In this document: positions 1-10,937 of the stretch, piece by piece | How positions within the stretch are numbered: the stretch's first letter is position 1 | Layout: each line of letters opens with the position of its first letter | The notes under the pieces: generated by a model | What the model saw: the letters and a program-made list of their open reading frames with translations, nothing else | Told to the model about the DNA's origin: nothing | Databases searched by the model: none | NCBI GenBank assembly: GCA_023375785.1 | Contig: SZWC01000098.1 | Location: 523,993-587,992 of the forward strand | Source of the DNA: Penium margaritaceum | Taxonomy: Eukaryota; Streptophyta; Zygnematophyceae; Desmidiales; Peniaceae | Length of the DNA stretch: 64,000 nucleotides | Reading direction: 5' to 3' | Position numbers and translations under genes: made by a program

Positions 1-3000
1 CGATAGGGTGTTGATTTGCGATAGGGTGTTGATTTGCGATAGGGTGTTGATTTGCGACAGGGTGTTGATTTGTGACAGGGTGTTGATTTGTGACAGGGTG
101 TTAATTTGCGACAGGGTGTTAATTTGCAACAGGATGTTGATTTACGACAGGGTGTTGATTCGGACAAGGTGTTGATTTGCGATAGGGTGTTGATTTGCGA
201 CAGGGTGTTGATTTGGGACAGGATGTTAATTTGCGACATGGTGTTGATTTGCAACATGGTGATGATTTGCGACAGGGTGCTGATTTACGACAGGGTGTTG
301 ATTTGCGATAGTGTTGATTTGCGACAGAGTATTGATTTGCGATATGATGTTGATTTGCAACAAGGTGTTCATTTACAACAAGGTCTTGATTTGCGAAAGG
401 GTGTTGATTTGCGACAGGTGTACATTTGCGACAGGGTTTTGATTTGCGACAGGGTGTTGATTTGCGACAGGGTGTTCGTGTGCGACAGGGTGTTGATTTG
501 GAACAGACAGTTGATTTGCGATAGGGTGTTGATTTGCGACAGGGTGGTGATTTGCGACAGGGTGTTCGTGTGCGACAGGGTGTTGATTTGGGACAGGGTG
601 TTGATTTGCGACAAGGTGTTGATTTGCAACAAGGTGTTGATTCGCGACAGGGTGTTGATTTGCAACAAGGTGTTGATTTGCGACAGGGTGTTGATTTGCG
701 ACAAGGTGTTGACTTGCGACAGGGTGTTGATTTGCGACAGGGTGTTCATTAGCAAGAGGGTGTTGATTTGCGACAGGATATTTATTTGCGACAGGGTGTT
801 AAATTGCGACAGGGTGTTGATTTGCGACAGGGTGTTGATTTCCGACATGGTGTTGATTTGCGACAGGGTGCTGATTCGCGACAGGGTGTGGATTTGCGAC
901 GGGGTGTTGATTTACGACAGGGTGTTGATTTGCGGCAGGGCGTTGATTTGCGACAGGATGATGATTTGCAACATGGTGTTGAGTTGCGACATAGTGTTGA
1001 TTTGCAATAGGGTCTGGATTTGCGGCGGGGTATTGATGCGCGACAGGGTGTTCATTAGCAGCAGAGTGTTGATTTGCGACAGGGAGTTGAATTGCAAAAG
1101 GGTGTCAATTTTTGACAGGGTATTGATTTGTGACAAGGTGTTGATTTGCGGAAGGTATTGATTTGCGACAGGGTGTTGATTTGCGACAAGGTGTTGATTT
1201 GCGACAGGGTGTTGATTTGCAACAGGGTGTGGATTTGCGACAGGGTGTTGATTTGCACCAAGGTATTGATTTGCGACAGGGTGCTGATTTGTGACAGGGA
1301 GTTGATTTGCGAGAGGCTGTTGATTTTCAACAGGGTGTTGATTTGCGATAGGGAATTTATTTGTGACAGGGTGTTGATTTGTAACAGGGTGCTGATTTGC
1401 AACAAGGTGTTAATTTGTGACATGGTATTGATTTGCGACAAGGTGTTGATTTGCGATAAGGTGTTGATTTATGACAAAGTGTTGATTTGCGACAGGGTGT
1501 CGATTTGCGCCAGGGTGTGGTATAGTACAGGGTATTGATTTGTGGAAGGGTGTTGATTTGCAACAAGGTGTTGATTTGCGACAGGGTGTTGATCGCGACA
1601 GGGTGTTGACTTGGAAGAGGGTGTTGATTTGCGACAGGGTGCTGATTTGCAACAGGGTGTTTATTTGTAATAGGGTATTCATTTGCGACAGAGTGTTGAT
1701 TTGCAACAGGGTGTTGATTTGCGACAGGGTGTTGATTTGCGACAGGGTGTTGATTTGCGACAGGAGGCTGATTTGCGACATGGTGTTGATTTTCAACAGG
1801 GTGTTGATTTGTGACAAGGTGTTGATTTGTGACAGGGTATTGATTTGCGACAAGGTGTTGATTTGTGACAGGTTGTTGATTTGCGACAGGGTGTTGATTT
1901 GCAACACGGTGTTGATTTGCAACACGGTGTTGATTTGCGACAGGGTGTTGAATGCGACATGGTGTTTATTTGCGACAGGGTGCTGATTTGCAACAGGATG
2001 TTGATTTGCGACAGGATGTTGATTTGCGACAGGGTGTTGATTTGCGACAGGGTGTTGAATTGCGACAGGATGTTGATTTGCGACATGGTGTTCAGTTGCG
2101 ACACGGTGTTGATTTATGACAGGGTCTGGATTTACGACGGGGTATTGATTCGCAATAGGGTGATGATTTGCAACAGAGTGTTGATTTGCGACAGGGTGTT
2201 GAATTGCGAAGGGTGTCCATTTGCAATAGGGTGTTGATTTGCGACAAGGTGTTGATTTGCGAAAGGTATTGATTTGCAACAGGGTGTTGATTTGCAACAG
2301 GGTGTTGATTTGCGACAGGGTGTTGATTTACAACCGGGTGTGGATTTGCGACAGGGTGTTGATTTGCAACAAGGTATTGATTTCCGACAGGGTGTTGATT
2401 TGCGACAGGGTGTTGATTTGCGACAGGGTGTTGATTTGCGACAAGGTGTTGATTTGCGACAGGGTATTGATTTGTGACAGGGTGTTGATTTGCGACAAGG
2501 TGTTGATTTACAACAAGGTGTTGATTTGCAACAAGGTGTTGATTTGTGACAGGGTGTTGATTTGTGACAGGGTGTTAATTTGCGACATGGTATTGATTTG
2601 TGACAAGGTATTGATTTGTGACAAGGTGTTGATTTATGACAAGGTGTTGATTTGCGACAAGGTGTTGATTTACGCCAGGGTGTTGAATTGCACAGGGTAT
2701 TGATTTGCGGCAGGGTATTGATTTGCGGCAAGATGTTGATTTGCGACAGGGTGTTGATTCGCGACAGGGTGTTGATTTGCAAAAGGGTGTTGATTTGCGA
2801 CAGGATGCTGATTTGTGACAGGGTGTTGATTTGTTATAGGGTGTTTACTTGCGACAGAGTGTTGATTTGCGACATGGTGTTCATTTACGACAGGGTGTTG
2901 ATTTGCGACAGGGTGTTGATTTGCGACATGGTGTTGATTTGCGACAGGGTGTTGATTTGTAACAAGGTGTTGACTTGCAATATGGTGTTAAGGTATTGAT

Positions 3001-3088
3001 TTGCAACAAGGTGTTGATTTGGGACAGGGTGTTTGCGACAGGATATTGATTTGCGACAAGGTGTTGATTTGCGACAAGGTGTTGATTT
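1..3088 (+). repeat. 18-bp satellite array, left arm distal block
   Basis: Tandem array of an 18-bp unit, consensus GTTGATTTGCGACAGGGT, with roughly 170 units; it runs off the left edge of the window. Most variation falls at the single CpG (TTTGCGAC becoming TTTGTGAC or TTTGCAAC) and in the GGGT/AGGT end. Rare variant blocks recur at about 1.16 kb (a GCCAGGG unit near 1,509 and again near 2,673), so there is higher-order structure. The unit is a multiple of three and five of its six frames lack stops, so the long open frames here (peptides such as GVDLRQ, LICDRV, TLSQIN) carry no evidence of coding. From about 1,380 inward the block mirrors 15,554-17,261. Confidence 0.93.
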
Positions 3089-3448
3089 CTATGTTTTACT
3101 CCTACTTTCCCGCTATGTCAGGAAGTCCGGCAGTCGGAGAGTAGAGTCGGAGACTACCTACTCCAAGTCGGTGAAGTCGCTACACGGAAAAGTGTGGAAG
3201 CCAGGGCGGGCCTCGGGGAACTGGCTTGCTTTCCTTGAATTTTAGTACAAAACCTGGTCGCTGACACAAAACATGTCCAAGCGTTGTACATGCAAGGATG
3301 CATGTTTTTTAGGGGTTTTGGAAGACAAGTTATTTCCATGTGGCACAGTTGCGTGCAGACAAAGCTGTCTGCTATCTACTCTAGTTGAAAGGTCGACTTG
3401 GCCGACTTGGAGTCGGATAGATCAAGTCGGAGGCGGAACAAAACATAG
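3089..3448. mobile_element. MITE, hAT-like (8-bp TSD), left copy
   Basis: A 360-bp non-repetitive segment interrupts the 18-bp satellite. It begins CTATGTTTT and ends AAAACATAG, giving 9-bp perfect terminal inverted repeats with weaker similarity further in. It is flanked by GTTGATTT (3,081-3,088) and GTTGGTTT (3,449-3,456), an 8-bp target duplication with one mismatch; removing the element and one copy restores the satellite register. AGTCGG-type motifs cluster in both subterminal regions, as in many hAT elements. There is no transposase frame, so it is non-autonomous. The hAT assignment rests on TSD length, since the terminal CTATG only loosely resembles the usual YARNG. A second copy in opposite orientation lies at 15,195-15,553, with about 17 substitutions and one 1-bp indel between them by eye. 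Confidence 0.8.
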
Positions 3449-3946
3449 GTTGGTTTGCAACAATGTGTTGATTTGTGACAGGGTGTTGATTTGGAACAGG
3501 GTGTTGATTTGCGATAAGGTGCTGATTTGCGACTGGGTGTTGATATGCGATAGGGTGTTGATTTGTAACATGGTGTTTATTTGCGAAAGAGTGTTGATTT
3601 ACGACCGGGTGTTGATTTGCGACAGGCTGTTGATTTGCAACAGGTTGTTGATTTGTGACATGATGTTGATTTGCGACAGGATGTTGATTTGCGACTGGTT
3701 CTTTGATTTGCGACAGGGTGTTGATTTGTGACAAGGTGTTGATCTGCGACAAGGCGTTGATTTGCCACACGGTGTTGATTCGCAATAAGGTGTTGAGTTG
3801 CGACAAGGTCTTCATTTGCAACAAGCTCATGATTTGGGACAATGTTATGATTTGGAACAAGCAATGGACATGCAACAAGGTGTAGTTATGTGACAAGTTT
3901 TTGAACTATAGCAAGGCTTTGATCTGCGACAAGGTGTTGATTTGCG
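3449..3946 (+). repeat. 18-bp satellite array, left arm proximal block
   Basis: Continuation of the GTTGATTTGCGACAGGGT array after the MITE. It is more degenerate toward its right end, with units such as CATGATTTGGGAC and GAACTATAGCAAGG at about 3,825-3,925. It passes into the 11-bp satellite at 3,942-3,946, where the two units share TTGCG, a possible microhomology junction. The same degenerate units and the same junction recur in reverse complement at about 14,733-14,890, which is direct evidence that both arms derive from one ancestral junction. Confidence 0.9.
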
Positions 3947-4073
3947 CCCTACTTGCGCCCTAGTTGCGCCCTACTTGCACCCTAGTTGCGTCTTAGGTGC
4001 GCCCTAGTTGTGCCCTAGTTGCGCCCTTCTTACGCCCTTATTGCATCCTACTTACACCCTATTGGCGCCCTAC
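3947..4073 (+). repeat. 11-bp satellite, left arm outer part
   Basis: Start of the 11-bp satellite, consensus TTGCGCCCTAG on the plus strand. It is interrupted after 4,073 by a solo LTR whose target duplication is CCTAC (4,069-4,073 and 4,685-4,689). Confidence 0.88.
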
Positions 4074-4684
4074 TGTTAGAAGAATGTAGACGCGAGAACA
4101 ACAGTAGCAGAAGCAGGCTGAAGCGTTAGGACTTGCAGGTGTACGTCAGCAGAGTGACGTAACTGGGAGCGGTGCGAGGAGTTAGTCGCGGAAGCTGATA
4201 GGGGCTAAGACGCGAGGCAGCCGAGGTAGACAGGTTAATGTGAGAGAGTGCTGGCGAGATGAGTGATGGTTGGCGGAGTAAGAGAGCTGAGCAAAGGAGC
4301 GAGAGTGACGGGGCGAAGAGTTGAGAGGGGCTGGCAAAGACAGGAAATGCGAGGAGCAAGCAGATCGAAGACACGGCGGCGAAGCCGCGGAACCGAAGGG
4401 GAACATGATGGGCAGAACTCTTCTGGTTAAACTAGGGAGGGAATGAACATCCTCCGTATATACTACAGAACAGGATAAAGCAAGTATTAACGGCTTCTTT
4501 CCGCTAGCCGGACGCGTGGCGACGTGGTCGCTTATTAGGAGCGGCGCGGCTCTGGTAGAACGGTCGTGACCGACTAGCCATTGCCAAGGTGGTTCGGTGT
4601 GAGATCTGAACCAGTATCAAGAACTCGGACTATCCGAGGGGTGTATACAATGAGAAAGACCTTGTCGGAGTCATATTTCTGACA
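4074..4684 (-). mobile_element. Solo LTR of a Ty1/copia-type element
   Basis: A 611-bp segment with TG...CA ends on the minus strand (TGTCAGAA to TTCTAACA), flanked by a perfect 5-bp target duplication CCTAC. Read on the minus strand, its second half (from the GTATATAC TATA-like stretch onward) closely matches the LTRs of the element at 9,331-13,349. Its first half (U3-like) is much more diverged, so it is a different subfamily. No internal region is attached, the usual result of LTR-LTR recombination. It lies within the 11-bp satellite, in the opposite orientation to the full element. Confidence 0.85.
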
Positions 4685-7453
4685 CCTACTTGCGCCCTAC
4701 TTGCGCCCTTCTGGCGCCCTACTTGCTTCCTACTCGCGTCCTACTTGCGCCCTAGCTACGCCCTAGTTGCGCCCTTGTTGCGCCTTAGTTGTGCCCTAGT
4801 TGCATCCTACTTGCACCCTACTTGCGTCCTAGTTGCGCCCTACTTGCACCCAAGTTGGGTCTTAGTTGCGCCCTAGTTGTGCCCTAGTTGTGTCCTTCTT
4901 ACGCCCTTATTGCACCCTACTCACACCCTACTGGCGCCCTACTTGCACCTTAGTTCCGCCTCAGTTGGGCACTAGCTATGCCTGAATTATGCCCTAGTTG
5001 TAACCTAGTTCCGTCTTACTTGCACCCTACTTGCGCCCTAGTTGCACCCTAGTTGCACCGTACTTGCACCCTAGTTGCGCCCTAGATGCGCCCTAGTTGC
5101 GCCCTAGTTGCACCCTAGTTGCGCCCTGGTTGCGCACAAGTTGCAACCTACTTGCGCCCTACTTGCACCATACTTGCGCCCTAGTTGCGCCTCAGTTGGG
5201 CACTAGCTACGCCCTAGTTATACCCTAGTTGCGCCCTAGTTGCGTCCTACTTGCCCCCAATTTGCGCCCTAGTTGTGTCTTAGTTGCACCCTAGTTGCGC
5301 CCTTGTTGAGCCCTAGTTGCGCCCTAGTTGCGCCCTAAATGCGCCCTAGTTGCGCCCTAGTTGCACCCTAGTTGCGCCCTAGTTGCGCCCTAGTGGTGTC
5401 CTAGTAGCCCCCTGTTGCGCCTTAATTGCGCCCTAGCTGCACACTAGTTGCGCCCTAGTTGTGCCCAAGTCGCGCCCTAGTCGCGCCCTAGTATCGCCCT
5501 AGTTGCGCCCTAGTTGCGCACTAGTTGCACCCTAGTTGCGCCCTAGTTGCGCCCTAGATGCGTCCTAGTTGTGCCCTAGTTGCGCCCTAGTTGCGCCCTA
5601 GTTACGCCCAAGTCGCGCCCTAGTCGCACCCTAGTCGCGCCCTAATTGCGCCCGAGGTGCGCCCTACTTGCGCCCTAGTTGCGCCCTAGTTGCGCCCTAG
5701 TTTCCCCCAGTTGCGCCCTAATTGCGCCCTAGTTGCGCCCTAGTTGCGCCCTAGTTGCGCCCTAGTTACGCCCAAGTCGCGCCCTAGTCGCACCCTAGTC
5801 GCGCCCTAATTGCGCCCGAGGTGCGCCCAACTTGCACACTAGTTGCACCCTAGTTGCGCCCTAGTTGCGTCCTAGTTGCGCCCTAGTTGCACCCTGGTTA
5901 CGCCCTAGTTGCGCCCTAGTTGCGCCCTCGATGCGCCCTCGTTGCGCCCTAGTTGCGCCCTAGTTGCGCCCTAGTTGTGCCCTAGTCGCACCCTAGTTGC
6001 CCCCAGTTCCGCTCTAATTGAGCCCTAGTTGTGCCCTAGTTGCGCCCTAGTTGCGCCCTAGTTGCGCCCTAGTTGTGCCCTAGTCGCACCCTAGTTGCCC
6101 CCAGTTCCGCTCTAATTGAGCCCTAGTTGTGCCCTAGTTGCGCCCTAGTTGCGCTCTAGTTGCGCCCTAGTTGCGCCCTAGTTGCGCCCTACTTGCGTCC
6201 TAGTTGCGCCCTAGTTGCGCCCTAGTTGCGCCCAGTTGTGCCCTAGTTCCGTCCTTGTTGCGCCTTAGTTGTACCCTAGTTGCGCCCTACTTGCTTCCTA
6301 CTTGTGCCCTAGTTGCGTCCTACTTGCACCCTAGTTGCGTCTTAGTTGCGCCCTTCTTCCGCCCTTGTTGCACCCTACTTACACCCTACATGCGCCCTAC
6401 TTGTGCCCTAGTTGCACCTCACTTGGGCACAAGCTACACCCTAATTGTGCCCTAGTTGCACCCTAGTTGCATCTTACTTGCGCCCTACTTGCGCCCTAGT
6501 TGCACCCTAGTTGCGTCATACTTGCACCCTAGTTGCGCCCTAGTTTCGCCCTAGTTGCGTCCTAGTTGTGCCCTGGTTGCGCACAAGTTGCAACCTACTT
6601 GCGCCCTACTTTCACCCTACTTGCGCCCTGTTGCGCCTCGGTTGGGGACTGGCTACGCCCTAGTTGTATCCTAGTCGCACCCTAGTTGCATCCTACTTGT
6701 ATCCTATTTGTGACCTAGTTGTGCCTTAGTTGCACCCTAGTTGCGCCCTAGTTGCGCCATAGTCGCGCCCTAGTCTCGCCCTAGTTGCGCCCTAGCTGCG
6801 CACTAGTTGCACCCTTGTTGCGCCCTAGTTGTGCCCTAGTTGCGCCCTAGTTGTGCCCTAGTTGCGTCCTAGTTGTGCCCTAGTTGCGCCCTAGTTGCCC
6901 CCTAATTGCGCCCTTGTTGCGCCCGGGCGTCCTAGTTGCGCCCTAGTTGTGCCCTACTTGCACCCTAGTTGCATCATAGTTATGCACTAGTTGCACCCTA
7001 GTTGCATCCTAGTTGCGCCCTAGTTGCGCCCTAGTTGCACCCTACTTGCACCCTTCTGGCGCCTACTTGCACCCTGGTTGTGCCTCAATGGGGCACTAGC
7101 TACGCCCTAGTTGTCCCCTAGTTTCACCCTACTTGCGTCCTACTTGCGTCCTACTTGCGCCTTAGTTGCGCCCTAGTTGCGCCCAACTTGCACACTAGTT
7201 GCACCCTAGTTGCGCCCTTGTTGAACCCTAATTGCGCCCTAGTTGCACCCTAGTTGCGCCCTAGTTGCGCCCTAGTTGCACCCTTGTTACGCCCTTGTTG
7301 CGCCCTAGTTGCGCCCAAGTTGCACCCTAGATGCGCCCTAGTTGCGCCCTAGTTACGCCCTAGTTGCGCCCTAGTTGCGCCCTAGTTACGCCCTAGTTGT
7401 GCCCTAGTTGCGCCCTAGTTGCGCCTTAGTTGTGCCCTAGTTGCGCCCTAGAA
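4685..7453 (+). repeat. 11-bp satellite array, left arm core
   Basis: About 250 units of TTGCGCCCTAG in plus orientation. The commonest variants are at CpG (TTGTGCCC, TTGCACCC). A marker around GGGCACTAGCTACGCC recurs near 4,970, 5,190, 6,424, 6,640 and 7,090, with spacings near 220 or 450 bp, which suggests an approximately 20-unit higher-order period. No gene-like sequence is present. Confidence 0.93.
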
Positions 7454-7467
7454 CCCTAAGGCGCAAC
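7440..7467. repeat. Dyad centre of the large inverted repeat
   Basis: Orientation of the 11-bp unit switches here. GTTGCGCCCTAG (7,440-7,451) and CTAAGGCGCAAC (7,456-7,467) are inverted copies with one mismatch around a 4-base centre AACC. The non-satellite-like octamer AACCCTAA (7,452-7,459) sits at the centre. Everything to the left carries the unit as TTGCGCCCTAG and everything to the right, as far as the 18-bp array, as CTAGGGCGCAA. Confidence 0.85.
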
Positions 7468-9330
7468 TAAGGCGCAACTAGCGCGCAAGTAGGGCACAAG
7501 TAAGGCGCAACTAGGGCGCAACTAGGGCACAACTATGGCGTAGCTAGTTCCCAACTAAGGCACAACGAGGGTGCAAGTAGGGTGCCTGTTGGGCACAAGT
7601 AGGGTGCAATAAGGCCGCAAGAAGGGTGCAACGAGGGTGTAACTAGGGCGCAACTAGGGCCCAACTAGGGCGCGACTAGGGCGCAACTAGGGCGCAACTA
7701 GGGCACGACTAGGGCGCAACTAGGGCGCAAGTAGGGCGTAACTAGGGCGCAACTAGGGCACAACTAGGGCGCACCTAGGGCACAACTAGGGCGCAACTAG
7801 GGCGCAATTAGGGCGCAACTAGGGTGCAACTAGGGTGCAACTAGGTTGCAACTAGGGCGCAAGTAGGGCGCAAGTAGGGCACAAGTAGTGCGCAACTACG
7901 GTGTAAGTGGGATACAACTAGGCCACAACTAGGGCGCAACTAGGACGCAACGAGAACGCAACGAGGGTGCAACAAGCGCACAACAACGGCACAACTAGGG
8001 CGCAACTAGGGCTCAACTAGGACACAACTAGGGCACAACTAGGGCGCAACTAGGGCGCAACTAGGGCGCAACAAGGGCGCAACGAGGGCACAACTAGGGC
8101 GCAACTAAGGAGAAACTAGGGCGCAACAAAGGCACAACTAGGGCGCAAGTAGGGCACAAGTAGGACGTAACTAGGGCACAACTAGGGTACAACTAGGGCG
8201 TAACTAGTGCCCAACTGAGGCGCAACTAGGGCGCAAGTATGGCGCCAATAGGGCGTAAGTATGATGCAATAAGGGCGAAAGAAGGGCGCAACTAGGGTGC
8301 AACTAGGACCCATCTAGGGCGCAAGTAGGGCGCAACTAGGGAGCGACGAGGGCGCAACTAGGGCGCAGGTAGGGTGCAACTAGGACACAACTAAGGCGCA
8401 ACTAGGGCGCAACTAGGGTGCAACTAGGGCGCAGCTAGGGCGCAACTAGGGCGCAACTAGGGCGCAACTAGGGCGCAACTAGGACGCAACTAGGGCGCAA
8501 CTAGGGCGCAACTAGGGCGCAACTAGGGCGCAACTAGGGCACAACAAGGGCGCAACTAGGGCGCAACAAGAGCGCAATGAGGGCGCAACTAGGGCGCAAC
8601 TAGGGCGCAACAAGGGCGCAACTAGGGCGCAACAAGAGCGCAATGAGGGCGCAACTAGGGCGCAACTAGGGCGCAACAAGGGCGCAACTAGGGCGCAACA
8701 AGAGCGCAATGAGGGCGCAACTAGGGCGCAACTAGGGCGCAACAAGGGCGCAACTAGGGCGCAACAAGAGCGCAATGAGGGCGCAACTAGGGCGCAACTA
8801 GGGCGCAACAAGGGCGCAACTAGGGCGCAACAAGAGCGCAATGAGGGCGCAACTAGGGCGCAACTAGGGCGCAACAAGGGCGCAACTAGGGCGCAACAAG
8901 AGCGCAATGAGGGCGCAACTAGGGCGCAACTAGGGCGCAACAAGGGCGCAACTAGGGCGCAACAAGAGCGCAATGAGGGCGCAACTAGGGCGCAACTAGG
9001 GCGCAACTAGGGCGCAACTAGGACGCAACTAGGGCGCAACTAGGGCGCAACTAGGGCGCAACTAGGGCGCAACTAGGGCACAACAAGGGCGCAACTAGGG
9101 CGCAACAAGAGCGCAATGAGGGTGCAACTAGGGCGCAACTAGGGCGCAACTAGGGTACAAGTAGGGCGCAACTAGGGCGCAACAAGGGCGTAACTAGAGT
9201 GCAACTAGTGTGCAAGTTGGACGCAACTAGGGCGCAACTAAGACGCAACTAGGACGCAAGTAGGACGCAACTACGGTGCAACTAGGGTACAACTAGGGCG
9301 TAGCTAGTGCCCAACTGAGGCGCAACTAGG
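7454..9330 (-). repeat. 11-bp satellite array, right arm inner part
   Basis: The same 11-bp satellite in inverted orientation (CTAGGGCGCAA on plus). The marker seen in the left arm appears here in reverse complement near 7,540, 8,200 and 9,296. It contains the 66-bp higher-order block at about 8,555-9,032. It ends at the 5-bp target duplication CTAGG (9,326-9,330) of the copia-type element. Confidence 0.93.
8555..9032 (-). repeat. 66-bp higher-order repeat (6 x 11 bp)
   Basis: The variant unit AGCGCAATGAG recurs exactly every 66 bp at 8,571, 8,637, 8,703, 8,769, 8,835, 8,901 and 8,967, and the six-unit blocks between are essentially identical. A further copy at 9,110 and a longer flanking match (AGGACGCAAC at 8,481 and 9,020, offset 539 = 49 x 11) indicate an additional larger duplication. 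The high identity, compared with the diverged array around it, indicates recent unequal crossing-over or conversion. The open minus-strand frame here with a 22-residue periodic peptide is a consequence of the repeat. Confidence 0.9.
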
Positions 9331-9952
9331 TGTCACAACCAGAATCTGACAACAATACCTCCTCGGATTGAACTTCAAAAAATGCACCAAGACATCCGGT
9401 GCACGTCCCCAAGTTCTGCTCCGCACCCAACAGCCATAAAGCAAAACGGTACAACATCAAGCGAAGAACCAAGACCGTTGGAACAACACGCGAACACATT
9501 TGCTACACGTCCGGCTAGCGTTAAGAAGCCGTTCTCACTACTGGTTTGTCCTGTTCTGAAGTGTTTATACAGAGGATGTTCATTCCCTCTAAATCAACCA
9601 GAGCAGTTCTACTCATCCTGTTCCCCTTTGGTTCTGCGGCTTCGCCGCCGTGTCTTCGCTCTGCTCGCTCCTCGCATTTCCTGTCTTTGCCAGCCCCTCT
9701 CAACTCTTTGCTCCGTCACTCCCGTTCCTTTGCTCAGCTCTCTTACTCGGCCAACCATCACTCATCTCGCCAGCACTCTCTCTCACATCAACTTGTCTAC
9801 CTCGACTACCTCGCGTCTCAACCTCTATCAGCTTCTGCGACTAACTCCTCAGACCGCTCTCGCCTATATCACTCTGGTGACGTACAATTACGTGTTTTGA
9901 CGCTTCTGCTTGCTTCTGCTACTGCTGCTCTCGTGTCTGCATTCTTCTGACA
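9331..9952 (+). repeat. 5' LTR
   Basis: A 622-bp LTR running from TGTCACAACC to TTCTGACA. The same length as the 3' LTR, aligning without obvious indels. A TATA-like TTATAC lies near 9,565-9,570. The downstream part (R/U5-like) is pyrimidine-rich and is the part shared best with the solo LTR at 4,074-4,684. Confidence 0.92.
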
Positions 9953-9964
9953 TGGTATCAGAGC
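9953..9964 (+). other. Primer-binding site, initiator tRNA-Met type
   Basis: TGGTATCAGAGC begins immediately after the CA end of the 5' LTR. This is the classic sequence complementary to the 3' end of initiator methionine tRNA found in most plant Ty1/copia elements. It places the element in that superfamily and gives its orientation. Confidence 0.93.
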
Positions 9965-10455
9965 GTCAGGCAACATCACCTGGTGCCTTGGAATCGCGTC
10001 ATCGCTCTGCCGCCTTCCCTTCTCCATCGCTTCTGTTCACAATCCTCTGCCGTCGCTGCCGTCACCTCGCGCCTCTCCGCTTCGTCCGCACCTGACATCA
10101 GCAGCTCTGCCTGATGAGTTCTCCGCACTGAAGAAACGCCTCGTCGCCCTAAGGAGGCCCTGCGCCCATTTTCGCGCCCGTGGCTAACAATCGGTGACGT
10201 GTCGCCCACATCAGCCGCAATCAACTCCCCAGCCGCCGCCTGCCGTCAACTACCAAGAAGCTTCCTGCTGTCTGCCATCCGCTGTCCCTCATCACATCTG
10301 CTTCCGCAAGCATCTCCTCCTCTTCCATCTTGTCTCATCAGCTTTATCTGCCACTGCTTCGCCGTCATGCTCAGCGCGCCCGCATCCATCACCTCGAGAC
10401 GCCTTCTCGCATTACCTCCTTGCCTCGTCAGCAGCTGCAGCCAAAACTCCCGCCG

Positions 10456-10672
10456 TCAGGATATCGGACACCACCTGTCTTCCTGCTCCCATTTCCGGGC
10501 GAACTCGGGAACAAACCGTCACTCTTCCGACATCAGCGGTCTAGTGCCGCTGCTCGCTGCCTGAATCCCTCTGCCACAACCAACCTCCTCCAGCTGACAG
10601 GATATCGGAAACCACCAGTCTTCTTGCTCCCATTTCCGAGCCAACTGGGGAACAAGCCGTCACTCTCCTGAA
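10456..10672 (+). repeat. Duplicated segment in the element leader
   Basis: A stretch of about 75 bp starting at CAGGATATCGG near 10,457 recurs near 10,597 with roughly 140-bp spacing and a few differences (shared features include TCCCATTTCCG and CCGTCACTCT). It belongs to the untranslated-looking, C-rich leader between the primer-binding site and the Gag-like remnant. The spacing matches the period of the repeats further downstream. Confidence 0.7.
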
Positions 10673-10937
10673 CGCAAGAGAAAGTAGTTTTGTCGCTCCA
10701 CCTCCCTGCCGCGCCGCGTCTCATCCTGGCTCCCTCCGCTTGCATCGCTCCCTTTCTCTCTTCTTTTTCACCATCATCAGCCTTTGATCTTCATCTCCAT
10801 CCGCCTCCATCATCCCTCCTCCTTCTCCTTGCTTCTCAGCTCCATCAGCCGTCCGCTCCTGCCTCACCTTGTCTTTCCTCGTCATCAGCATCCTCCGCGT
10901 AGCCCTCGTATCCAGCATCTTCATCAGCAGCATCTTC

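Noticed and set aside
1-3088. Long open frames with GVDLRQ, LICDRV or TLSQIN periodic peptides
   Set aside because: Five of six frames of the 18-bp unit lack stops, all are equally open, and none has a protein-like boundary; they are by-products of the satellite.
3154-3339. Short open frame inside the MITE
   Set aside because: About 60 codons with no transposase similarity; MITEs of this size are non-coding.
3945-9330. Telomeric repeat array (CCCTAG or CTAGGG resembles telomere DNA)
   Set aside because: The period is 11 bp with a conserved GCGCAA half and no run of plain hexamer or heptamer telomere units.
9382-9950. Open frames within the LTRs (also near 12,779-13,347 and 4,126-4,406)
   Set aside because: They lie entirely within LTR sequence, recur in each LTR copy, and run in multiple phases.
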